DNA of 64,000 nucleotides from Streptomyces tsukubensis (GTDB taxonomy: Bacteria > Actinomycetota > Actinomycetes > Streptomycetales > Streptomycetaceae). The first letter of the stretch is position 1. The number at the start of each line of letters is the position of its first letter. A program made the translations under genes and the position numbers. A model generated the notes under the pieces. It had not been told where the DNA came from and searched no databases. It worked only from the letters and a program-made list of their open reading frames with translations. The DNA is taken from contig NZ_CP045178.1 in assembly GCF_009296025.1 (NCBI RefSeq), forward strand, positions 4,774,001 to 4,838,000, given 5' to 3'. Below, piece after piece: positions 36,701-48,700 of this stretch.

Positions 36701-39700
36701 CCGGTACGAGGAAGGCGACCCTGAGGACTACTCGCACGACCCGTTGGCCTTCGGGAACGGCCTCATGGCCGTCGTGGACAAGAGAGCGGTCTACCGCGAC
36801 CCCACCACCGGACGGTTGCAGGGCAAGCGCCCCCGGGTGGCCCGGGGACAGAACCCGCCCGTGGCTGAGGACGCCTACATCGTCGAGCTGGTCGTCGATC
36901 CGATGCAGGTGATGGAGGAGGAAGAGCGGCAGACCCTCGACGAGGGGCTTTCCGCGCTGGAGCGGGCCAAGGCGGCACTGAGCCGGGTCGACTCCCTGGG
37001 AAGGCCGCTGCCGCTGAGTGAACTCCTGCTGCCCGAGGACGGCTGGGAGCTGACCGGTCTCGGAGAGCGGGTCACCGGGGTCCATCCGGCCTTCCCCGAC
37101 CAGCCACCCGGCGCCTATGAGCAGTTGACCGCGGGGGTCAGCGCGATCGGCCTGCGGGGCCTTCAGCACCTCGTCCTGCGGCGGCTGACGCAGCCGACCA
37201 TGGAGCCTGTCTTCCTCGCCGGCAACGAGGTCGGCCGCGTTCTGGCCCGTGAGTACGTGCTCGAACTCGTCAACGCCGACCCCGCGCGGGTGGACGCGCT
37301 CAGCCCCTTCTTCGCCGCCGTCCCCGACATCGAGGAGGTGTGGGGGTACTCCTGGCTGCTGTTCAACGAGGCCGCCGCCGAGCCGGTCGCGACCCGCATG
37401 AGCGACAACCTGCTCATCAAGAACCTTCTCGCCGCCGCGTCCAGGCACTCCTTCGACCACCTCCTGCGGACGCTGCGGCCCCGCAGCCGGGCCTTCCTCC
37501 ACGATCACGTCGAACACATCAACGCGGTCGCCGACACACAGCTGACGACGCTGATGGCGGAGTTGCGGCAGGGGCTGGCGACGTTCAAGGACTTCCCCGC
37601 CAATGTCTTCGACGTCACCACCAGGGACAATGTCAGCCCGCGGGAGAAGATGAACGCCGGCCTGACCGGCCGCACATCCCTGGACAGGCCGCTCGGACGC
37701 TACGAGAGCGTCGGCATGGTGGAGTTCGGGGAGCTGGACACCGCCTCGGGACGGCTGCTGGTCGCCCTCATCCTGGTGGAACTGCGCCACTACGGCTTCG
37801 ACCGGCTGATGCGGCCGGGGCAGCTCCGTCAGCTGGCCGAGGAGCTGGCGGAGTTCCTGCGGCAGGACTACGAGCGGGCGAAGGCCAACCGCCTCCCGAT
37901 GTCCGAGAACGAGCTGGGCGAGTCCCTGCTGCGCATCCTGGACAACCCCGTCGTGGGCGACCTCGCGCCCTTCCTGATGCTGACGCGCGAAGGACTGCCG
38001 CTGGCCGGCGGTGTACGGCACCCGCTGCTCGACGTACCGACCGCCCTGGACATCGCCAAGGCGGTCGGAGACTGGGCGCTGGGAACCCCGCTGCCCGACC
38101 GGCTCAGGGAACAACTGCGGGAAGCCGTCGAGGAGGCGGAGTCCCACCTGCCCGCCCTCTCCCGCCAGGAGCGCCAGCGGATCGTACCCGTCGTCGACGA
38201 CGCGTTGGACGCGCTCTCGAAGCTCACGGACCCCGAGGCGCTCCCCGATCCGCTGGAGAGGGACGAGTCGGTCGAGTCGGCCGACGGGGAGCGCGTATCT
38301 GTCGGCGACCTCAGCGTCGTCAGGCACCGGGACGACGACGAGGAAACGGTGGTGGGGCTCTCCTTCCGCCGGGCCGCGACATCGGCCAGGCGACAGGAGA
38401 CCTACACCCTGCTGCCCGAGGTGTTCGCGAAGACACCCGAGGCGGACGGCGGCGAGGAGGGCGTGCCGCGGGTGAGCGCGGGGCATCGGCCGCCGCCGTT
38501 CTCCAAGGCGTTCCTGCTCGGGTTCGACGGGGACGGGGCGCTGGCGGGGCTGGCGCTGCAATCCGGCGCGACAGCGCGGTTCACCTATCAGAACCTGGTC
38601 GACGTGCTGTTCGCCCTCGGGGCGGATCTGACGGCGCAGACGACGGACACGGCCGCGGTGGCGATGGGCGCCGATCTGGCGGGCCCGGCGCATGCCGACC
38701 CGTTGGAGCACCCCATAGCCGGCCAGTACCTGGCGACGGCGTGGGACCGGGAGCTGTGGACGACCGCGAGCGGGCGGGAGCCCCGTATCGTGCCGCTCCC
38801 CGGCCAGAACCCCTCGGCCAGGTTCCAGTTGGCGGAGGGCGACTGGTGGGTGGGGTTCCGTCCCGACCCGGGCACGCCGCAACTGATGAACATCTCCCGG
38901 CGGGTGGCCGACGAACAGGCGACACCGGAGCAGGTGCTGCGGTGGGTGCGGGCGATCCGGCTGCTCTACGGCATCCACGTGGAGAACGACCGGGAGACGT
39001 TCGACGCGCTGCTGAGCGGATTCTGGGCGTTGGACACGCACCGGGCCTCTCGCGGCGACCGGGCACCGCTGACCCTGGGCGCGCTGTACCGCTTGCGGGA
39101 CTCCTTCTCCCGCTGGCAGGAGCAGCCGGCCGGGCCACTCGCCCAGGAACTGCCGCGCATGCTGGACTCGGTGGCGAGCGCGACCGGCGAGGTCCTTGAG
39201 CTCACCGGCCTCGGTCTGACCCCCCAGTACCACCCCCTGCGGGCGACCGAGCTTCCCGCTGCCGAGGCTCCGCCACGGCCGGTGTACGCGCGGCCGGTCT
39301 CGGAGGCGGGCGCCAGGCCCGGCCCCTCCCGGGCGCCGGGGGCGGCGACAGGATCGGCGGCTTCCAGCGGTCGGCGGGGTGGCGGGCGCGCCAGGCCCGA
39401 CGACGTGATCCGCTCGTCGCGGCCCCACTCGTCGCGGCCCGTGCCGATGTCCCGTGTCCTGTCGTCCTCAGCCAGCTCGGACATGTCCCTGGACAGCTCG
39501 GAGGACGAGCGGGAGCAGCTTCTCCCCGAGCCGCAACAGCGCGCTTTGGCGGCTCTCTACGAGGCGCTGCCCGGACGCGCGGCCGACCGGGACGGGGGTC
39601 TCGACGCGCTGGTCGAGCGCTTGAACTGGCTGCGGAAACAGCACCAGGACCTGGCACGGGGGCAGTTCGACCTGGCGGCCCTGACCCGCCACGTGCTGCA

Positions 39701-42700
39701 CCTCGATCCCGACGAGCAGGTGGGCGCGGACACCATCAGCGAGCTGCTGCGGGTGGCCTCCCAGCGCCCGGGAGCGAGTAATCTCGCGCAGCTGTCGGCC
39801 TACCACCTGGCGTCCATGGGCGACGGGCTGTTCAGCGACGCCTACCGTCTCCCGCCCGACGCGAACGGCCGTCCCCGGGGCTGGAACTGGAACGGGGCGG
39901 GCATACCCGCCGATGCCGATCTCAGCGTCGCCGCGCAGGTCGTCGAGCGGGTGGACGGCACCCGAGACGTCCAGCGGATCACCACCCCGTGGAGGGACGC
40001 GTATCTCTACTCCGCGTCCAGTGGCCCTTCCTCCATCACGCTGCCCGGCCACGGCGGGCGTATGCGGCGCGTGCCGTTCGACGTGTTCCAGGAACTGCCC
40101 GCGTTCGACCCCGACATGGCCCGGGTCGGGGAGGGTACGGACCTGCTGCTGGCGATGGACGCGGTCAGCTCCCAGGGGGTGCACCTCGCGGACGGGCTCG
40201 TCGCCAAGTACGGCCTGAACGTCCTGTCGACCGGCGGCAGGACCGAGTGGACGCGGCCCGCGGGGAACGCGTCCAGGTCCGTGCTGGCGATCACCGCCAG
40301 GGAGCGGCAGGAGCCCCTCGGAAGCTGGCTGCGGCGGGACCCGCGGACGGTGCGCGCCGTCGCGGAGCGGGGGCTTGGCGACGCGGCCCACTGGAGCAGG
40401 CGGCTCTCCTACTGGCCGATCGTCGGCCCCGACCACCGACTCATCGGCTACATCTCGCTGGACTTCGCCGAGGAGGGCGACGGGGGCTGGTCGGCCACCT
40501 CGTTCTACGCCCGGTTCACCGCGGGCACGCCCGTCGAGAAGTACGTCATCCGCTACCCCGACATGGAGCGCCTGGAAGCACGCCGGGTGCCGTGGGCCGA
40601 GCTGGGTCTGCCCGCCCCCGGCTTCGGGGTCAACCACGGGCTGGCGGGCACCACTGCCTGGTACACCCCGCACGGCACGGAGAACACCTCGGGACGGGAG
40701 TCGGGGCGCAGGGCCGCCGCGCTGGTGGCACTCACCGGTCTGCCCGACAACCACCCCTTCGTGATGGACCAGTGCTACGGCGCGATGCCCAGGGAGGCAG
40801 GGCGCGGCCCGCAGGACGACGCCTCCGTCCACGACAAGGACCCGCGGGGCGCCGATCCACTGGTGGACCTGCCGGAGATCCAGCACCGGGCGGACGCGCT
40901 CGGGAAGATGGTGTTCTCCCAGAACTACCTGGCCTCCGTCGGCTTCACCCGTGCGCCCCTGCCGGGGATCGGCGTCGACGAGGGCGTCTTCGAGGTCCAC
41001 CCCGACCAGCGGTTCCAGGGAGTGACCCCGCAGACCGCGTGGCCGGTCGCGGGGCCGCGGCCCGAGGGCGAGTCGCTCGACGCGGTCGCGCGCGCCGCGG
41101 GTCTGCACACGGGCCCCGGCCGGGCGTCGGAGGAGACCAGGGAACAGACCCTGCGCCTGGTGATGACGTTGCGCCGGGTCTTCCTGCCCTTCATGGACCG
41201 GGACAACGCGTTCCGCTTCGTGGACGAGCACGCGCTGCTGCTGCGGGACCCCGACGACCCGCGGGGCGAGATGTCCCGGGTGTTGCTGCGGGGCATCGGC
41301 GCGCTGGAGCTGATGCGGCAGCGGGACGTCGAACAAGGACGGCCGAGCGTCCCCGTCTTCACCGTGGACCTGCTCGAACTCCTGTGGGAGAAGCACCAGG
41401 CCCTCACCGGGCAGCCGGGCACGGCCGAGGGGCTGTCGACGCAGGAGAGGCAGCGGAGTTTCGCCGCCCTGCTCCAGGCGGCCGACACGGCCAGCTCCGA
41501 GCAGCCGGGGCGCGGGCTGACCGGATGGATCGCGCTGCCCGAGGTGGCCGGGGCACTGGAGACGCTGCGGCGCTTCCCCGACCCGCGGGCCCTGGTCCGT
41601 GACACGTTGGGGCTGGCGGACGACGCACCGGTCGGGCAGGCCCAGTGGTCGCGTGTGCTGTGGGCGGAGATCGCGGCCGAGCGGATCGTCGGCAGGGAGG
41701 CCGACGACGCGGCCAAGGGCGCCTTCGCCGCGACGGTCCTCAGGCTCGACCGGGCGGACGCCTCGCTGTTCACGCAGGCCCACGGCGCGGCTGTCAGGGC
41801 GATCGCCGCGGGCCGTGATCCCGGGGACCTCGCCGCGCTGGCCTCGCACGGCCTTGAGCGGGAGGGAGCGCTGTCGCAGGACACGCTGCTCAGGGACGCC
41901 GACGACAACGTGTGGGCCAGGGACTTCACAGGACAGCTCGCGGAGGGCGATTTCGACCACAGCGTGGTCACGCTGATGGAACGGGCGCCCGACGGTTCGT
42001 TCCGCCCCTACGCCGAGGTTCCCGCCCCCTGGTACGACGAGGACGAGCCGGACCGCGCAGCTCCGTTCGTGTATGTCGCGGAGGAGGGCTACGCACCCAC
42101 CGGGGCCTTCGCCGATCTCGCCTTCCGCGACCCGGTCCTGCGGGAACTGGACAACAGGACCGACGGCATCCTCGTGGTCCCCAGGGCCATGCCGGACAGT
42201 GACGACCTTGAGGTGGACAGCCTCCCCGCGCAGGTCTCCCTCAACACGGCCAAGGGGTGGTACGCCAGCACCCACCCGGTCGGGCTGCACCGCGACGGAG
42301 ACACCGTCACCGTCGCCGTATATCCCGAACAGGGCGCCACCCGGCCTCCGGAGGAGGTCTGGGGGCACGTCCCCTACGACGACATCCGGGAGGCCGCCGA
42401 GGACGCGTCCGGCGACTCGTCGTCCGCGTCCGCCATGAGCCTCAGCTCCTCGCCCCCGCACGTACAGCGGTCCGGCGGGCCGCGGCGCGCACCGCGTCCC
42501 GTCCCCGCCGTGGCGCCCCGGACCGGACTGACGTGGACCGGGCTCGAATCCCGGGTCGACGAGGTGGCCGACCGGGCCAGGACGAACATACCGACGCTGG
42601 GCGAATGCGCTGTCCTGGTGCGGGAGCTCGGCACGGCGGTGTTCCCCGGCGGGGTGCGGGCCGCGGTCGCGCTTGACGACTCCGCGGTGGGCCGTGGCGT

Positions 42701-45700
42701 GACGGAGACGGCGCTGGCGGCGGGCCCCGGCTGGGCGTCGGTGGAGTCGTGGAGCCAGGTCGAGAACGGAGTGCGGACGGCGGGGCGGGGATCGCTGGCC
42801 CTGGTGCTGGGACGCCGGCAGGGCGGCCGGCTCGGGCACGCGTGGGCGGCGTACCACCTCGCGGACGGCACCGTGGTGTGGGCGGACCTGCTCCAGGCGC
42901 GCGGGCGGCGGCTGGCGTTGACCCCGGAAGGCGCGGACCCGCTGCGGGGTCGGCAGGGGCGCTCGCCCCTGGAGATACCGGCCCTCGACGGCCGCGCGGT
43001 GATCGTCGGCGCGTCGGGCCAGGTGCTGCCCACGGCGCTGGCGCCGTTCGTCCAGTCCCTCTCCACCGGGCAGGCGCTGGTCGACGCGCCCACCAACCCC
43101 GGATACGCCGGATTCTCCTTCGAGGTCGAGGACCGGCACGTCATCCAGCTCTCCGTGCCGGGCCTTTCCGACCTGGAGAAGATGACGCTGGCCACCGGGT
43201 ACGGCCTGAAGCTCGTCGTCGAGAAAACCGCCATCTACTGGAACTCCGCGGAAGGGCGGTACCAGCACGCCGTCCCGGCCCCCGTGCCCGGAGAACGCCC
43301 CGCGGCCCCGCAGATCAGGCACATCGGCGAGTTCGTCCTCGACCCGCTCCAGTCCGTGGCCGACGAGCGGCGGCTCTCCCCCCGGGAGGGGCTGCGCCGC
43401 CTGGAGGCGGGGCGCGCCGCGCTGGCGCGCACCGAGACGGAGGGTCCGACGAGTCTGGCGGAGCTGCTGCCGGAGGCCGACGGCTGGAGAGTGTCGCCCG
43501 GCGTCGGCGACCGGGCCGTGGTCTTCCCCGCGCTGGCGGGCGAAGGGGGCCGCGCCTATGTGCAGCCCACCGTCGGAGTGAGCACGCTGGGACTGCGCGG
43601 CGCCCAGACCCTGGCGCTGCGGCGGTTGGCCCTGCCCGTACAGGATCCGTTGTTCTCGCGGGGCAGCCGGTACGGCCAGGACGTCGTTCTCGCCTATGTG
43701 AGCCGCCTCCTGGGCGTGAGCGGGCAAGCAGTGGCGTCGTCGATACCTTTCTTCGCGGCCGTCCCCGAGGTCGACGAGATATGGGGATACGCCTGGCTGC
43801 TGTACAACGAGGCCGCGGCGGTCCCCTTCGCCAACAACTGGCCGAAACCGGGCAGGTTCGGCAGGACCGCTTACGGGGTACTGAGCAAGAACCTGCTGCC
43901 CGCGGCGGCCAGGCACTCCTTCCCGTACATCCTGCGCGGACTCAGGCCGAACAACCGCGGCTTCTTCCGCGCCCACCCCGGCCTCCTCGGTGAGCTTGCC
44001 GTTCCACACCTCCGGGAAGTGCGCGACTGGTTCCTGGCGAACGTCCAGGATTTCGGCGCGGTCCCCGACAGCTCGTTCACCCCCGGCGGGGTCGTGCGGG
44101 AGAAGCTGAACCTCGGCCTGACGGGACGGATGTCCCAACGGGCGACGCTGAGCCGGTACGACGCCATCGGCATGGTGGATCACGGTGCGCTGGACACCGA
44201 TTTCGGGCGGCTCGCGGTCTCGCTCGTCCTGCTGGAGCTGCGCCACCACGGCTTCGACGAGTCCACCATGACGCCCGAGCAGATCCGGCAGGCGGCCGAA
44301 GAGCTCTCCGAGTTCCTCCGACAGGACTACGAACGGGCGAAGGAATTCTCGGTCCCGCTGTCGCGGGCCGCCCAGCGTGAAGCTCTCCTGCGGATCGGGC
44401 GCCACCCGGCGGTGCGGGGGATCGAGCCCTTCCTCTCCCTGGCCGCGATGGGCTTCCCCCGCGCCGACGGCGCGCCGAACACGCTGTTGCCCGCTCTCGA
44501 TTCCTTCGACATCGCCAGGGAAATCGGTGCCTACGCGCTGGGCAAGCCCCTGCCGGTGGACGCCCCCGCGCACAGGTCGCTGCGCCGCGCGGTGGAACGG
44601 GCGGTGGCCCGGCTCGACGGGTTGCCCGCGGACGTACGGGAGCGGATCGAACCGACCGTCAGGAACGCCGAGCGCGTCCTGGAGGGGCTCGCCGACCCCA
44701 GGAACACGCCCGCCCCCGTGGTGTGGGACGGGACCGTCGAAGCGGCGGACGGCGAGCCGGTACGGATGCGCGAGGTGGCCGTCACCAAACATCTGAGCGC
44801 GCCCTCACCCCCCGGCGCGCAGCCGAGGCAGAGCCTGCCCCGGGTGCCGGTGGGCTTCTCCTCCCGTGTCGGACAGGCGTGGGACGGACAGCAGGAGACC
44901 TACGGCCTGCTGCGCGAAGCGCAGACGTACACACGAGTGTCACGGGGCCCACGCGATGCGGGCGGCCCGGCCTACGGTGCGATGGAGTCGGCCCCGGAGG
45001 ACCTGCCTTTCCGCGGCGGGTTCGGTCTCGGCCTCGACGGCGACGGCACGGGAGCGCAGCTCGCTCTGCTGTCCGGCGACGTCAAGACGTTCGGCTACCC
45101 GGAACTGTTCGACGCGCTCCACGCACTCGCGCCCGAGCTGACGACGGCCACCGTCATCGTGCCGATGGGCCTCGACGTGTCGGGCCCGTCCACGCGGGAC
45201 CCGCTGGTGGAGCCGGGGGCCGGCCAGTTCCTCGCGACCGGCTGGGACATGTGGCTGTGGACGACCGTCAGCGGGCGGGCACCGGTGCTCGTGCCCGCCG
45301 ATCCGTCGCGGGGCCTGGGCGCGCGGTTCCAGCTGGAGGAGGACGACGCGTGGGCGGGGATCCGCCCCGAGCTGTCAGGGCCAGAACTCGACGCCCTCAG
45401 CGCGCGGGTGACCGGCGGGAAGGCGTCCGCCGAGCGCGTGCTGCGCTGGGTACGGGCGATCAGGTTGGTCTACGGGCCGCTGCTTGAGGACGACAGGACG
45501 GCCTTCGACCAACTGCTGCGCGGCTTCTGGCTGCTCGACCGGTTCCGGCACGACCGCATGAACGACACCTCGCTGCTGACCTGGCACGCCCTGCGGCAGC
45601 TGATGACCGGCTACGCCACCTCGATGGGGCGGCCGGTGCCGCCGCTCGCCCTGGGCCTTCCGCTGATGCTGGTGGGGGCGGCGTCCGAGGCGGACGAGAT

Positions 45701-48700
45701 CCTGGAGCTGTCGGGCTTCGACCTGACCCCCCGTTACGTACCTCTGCGTGCCGCCGAGTGGAACGACGAGGCGGCAGCGCCGCCCGCCGCGCCCCGGCAG
45801 GTGCTCACCCGGCCGGTGGACCCGGCGCGGGACGGCTCCGCGCGCCGTCCCGGGCCCGCGGGCGCGCCCCGGGCATCGGACGGCACGGTCACCCGCGGGG
45901 CGCCGGGGCGGAGGCCGGGCGTGGCCGCGGCGTCCGCGGGTCCCTCGGCTCGGGCCGCGTCACCGATGAGCACCGCGTCGACGCCGGTGTCGGAACCCGA
46001 CCCCCAAGAGGTGGACAGGCACCACGAGAGTGTCCTGATCGAGGCGTTCGGTGACCCCGAGGACTTCCCCGACGGGGCGCACGGGGCGCTGACCCTCCTC
46101 GACCGCCTGCGGAAGCGGGACCCGGAGCCCGTCGGCGGGGCGCTGCTCGACCCGGAGGCCCTGGCCCGCCGGGTGCTGATGCTGGACCCCGACGACGAGG
46201 TGATGTCGGAGGAGCTGGCCACCCTGGTGGAGCTGGCCGCACAGCGCCCCGACGCGGGCTCCCTGGCGGAACTCTCCGCCTTCCACCTGTACCAGGAGGG
46301 GGCGTTCGAACCCGAGTTCCGCTACGCCGACCCCGAGGGGAACCCGCTCGGCTGGGACTGGTCGCAGAGCCTGCCCGCCGCCCTCGACCTGGACCGCTCC
46401 GCGGTGGAGATCCACGGACGGCAGGGCGGGGGCCCCGCCGTGACCGTCTCCACCAGCCCGTGGCGCACGGCGGCGGGACCCGGGGGAGCCAGGCCGTACG
46501 TCCTCGGCGCGAGCAGCGGCCCCTCGTCGGTGGAGATCCTGGGGCGCCGCGCGCCCCTCCCGGTCCTGAACGCGCTGATGGAGTTCAACCCGGACGCGTC
46601 GGAGCTGAACGCGGGTACGCAGGTCCTGCTGTACATGTCCGACGTCATCGCGCGCGGCCTCCAGGCCCAGGACGGGTTCGCCTCCCGCCAGGGCTGGACG
46701 GTCTGGGCCACCAACGGCACGGTGAAGACGCTCATCCCGCCCGGCGAACAGCGGCCGAGGCCCGTGATCGCGCTCACCTCCCAGGTGGGCACGGGCCCGG
46801 TGTCCGGCTGGCTGGTGCGCTCCAGGGACACCGCGACCGCCGCCGCCACGCCTCGGGGAGACGGGGCGGTCGACTGGGGCCGGAACATGATCGCCCGCCC
46901 GGTCATCGGCGCCGACCACCACCTGAGCGCCTTCCTCGCCGTGGACCTCGACACGGACCCGGACGGGGGCTACGCGCGCTCCTACCGTGCCGCCCAGTTC
47001 GCCGTCACCCAGTGGTGGCACGTCAACCGCCCCGGCAGGAAGGTCACCTGGGACCCTCAGCCGGTGCCCTGGTGGGGGATGGGCATGCTCCCGCCCATCC
47101 CGGTGGCGATGCACGCCGGAGTGGCGAGCAGTTCCTGGCCCACCGCTTCCGGGGTGGCCCACCCCGGCCCGTCCGAGTTCGTCCGCAGGGTCGCGTTCCT
47201 CGTGGAGCAGTTCGGGCTGTCCGAGGGGCAGCCGCTCCTGCTGGTCGGCTGCAACCTGGGTACGAGCGGCAGCGCGACGTACCACGGCATGCCGAACCCG
47301 CCGGTCCTTGACGGGGTGCCCGTCGGCGTCGACCCACTTGAGGACCTGTCCCAGAGCCAGCTCGTGGCGGACGACCAGGAGCGCTGGGCCTTCGTCGCCC
47401 CGTACAACATCGGCAGCTACGGGAGCAGCGAGCTGACCGGGTCCCAGGGCCTCGATGTGCCGGTCTTCACGCTGGCCACGGACCAGCGCGAGCTGCTCAC
47501 CGGCTGGGTCATCAACCGCCCTCGGCCCAAGGGGCCGGTACTCGACGCCCTCGCGGAACGTGCCCACCTCCCCGTCGGTGAGGCGGGGACCAGGGAGCGG
47601 ACGCTGCGGCTGTGGTGGGCCATGGTGCACAAGTTCGGCCCGCTGGTGGACAGCGATCCGCAGTTCGCGAAGGCGTGGAGCGGCATCGGCGCGCTGGAGC
47701 TCATGCGGGAGGCCGACGAGCAGCTCAACCGCGCCGGCGCCCAGCGGTTCACGATGGATCTCTTCGACTACCTGGCGACGTCCTCACCGAGCGCTCAGCC
47801 CTCGCTCACGACGCTGCTCACGCACGGCGAGCCGACCGGGTTGGCCGCGACACCGCACGGCCGTCTGCTGCTCGAAGCGGCCGGTGTGCGGGAGGGCGGG
47901 GACGCCGAGACACTGTCGGAGTGGCTGCCGATGGAACCCGTGGTCAAGGCCCTGGACGAGCTGCACTCCCTGCCCGACCCGGGGGCGCGGGTCAAGGACG
48001 TCCTCGGGCTCGCCGATGACGCCCCCGTCGGCGAGAAGCAGGCCTCGCGCGCGCTGTGGGCCTCGGTCAAGGCCGCCCTCGCCGCCGACCGGCACCTCAT
48101 CCCCGACCCGGCGCGCTTCGACACCGCCGCTGTCCGCAGGGCCGCGGCCGCGGGCCGCAACGTCGAGAGCGCCGCCGAACTCGGCTCCCACGAGCTGGAG
48201 CTCGCCGGGGCGCTGGCGCCGGACGGGGTGCTGCGGGACGGCGACGACGACGCATGGGGCAGGGACTTCTCCGACGAGACGCGGGAGCCGGGCACCTTCG
48301 ACCCCGGTGTGGTCACGCTGCTGACGCGGGGACCCGACGGCTCCACCGTCGTCGTCGGCACCGAACCCGCCCCGTGGAACGGAGACCCTCGGCAGGCGGG
48401 CCGGTCGCCGCAGAAGCCCTTCGTCTACACCGGCACGTCCGCGCCCGGCACACCGGGGGAGCTCGGCGACCTCGCCTACCGTGACCGGGAATTGCGCATC
48501 CCCCTCGCGAACGTCCCCGGCATCGCCGTGTTCCCCCACGCCATGCCGCCGGGCGGTGGCCCCGCCGTCGTCGGCAGCCGGCCGGGCGAGCTGGCCCGCA
48601 ACACCGGCAAGACGTGGTGGGCCTCCACGGCGGACGTACAACTGCACCGTGACAGCGAGAGCGGCACGTACACCGTCGGGGTGTTCGTGGAACCGGGCTC

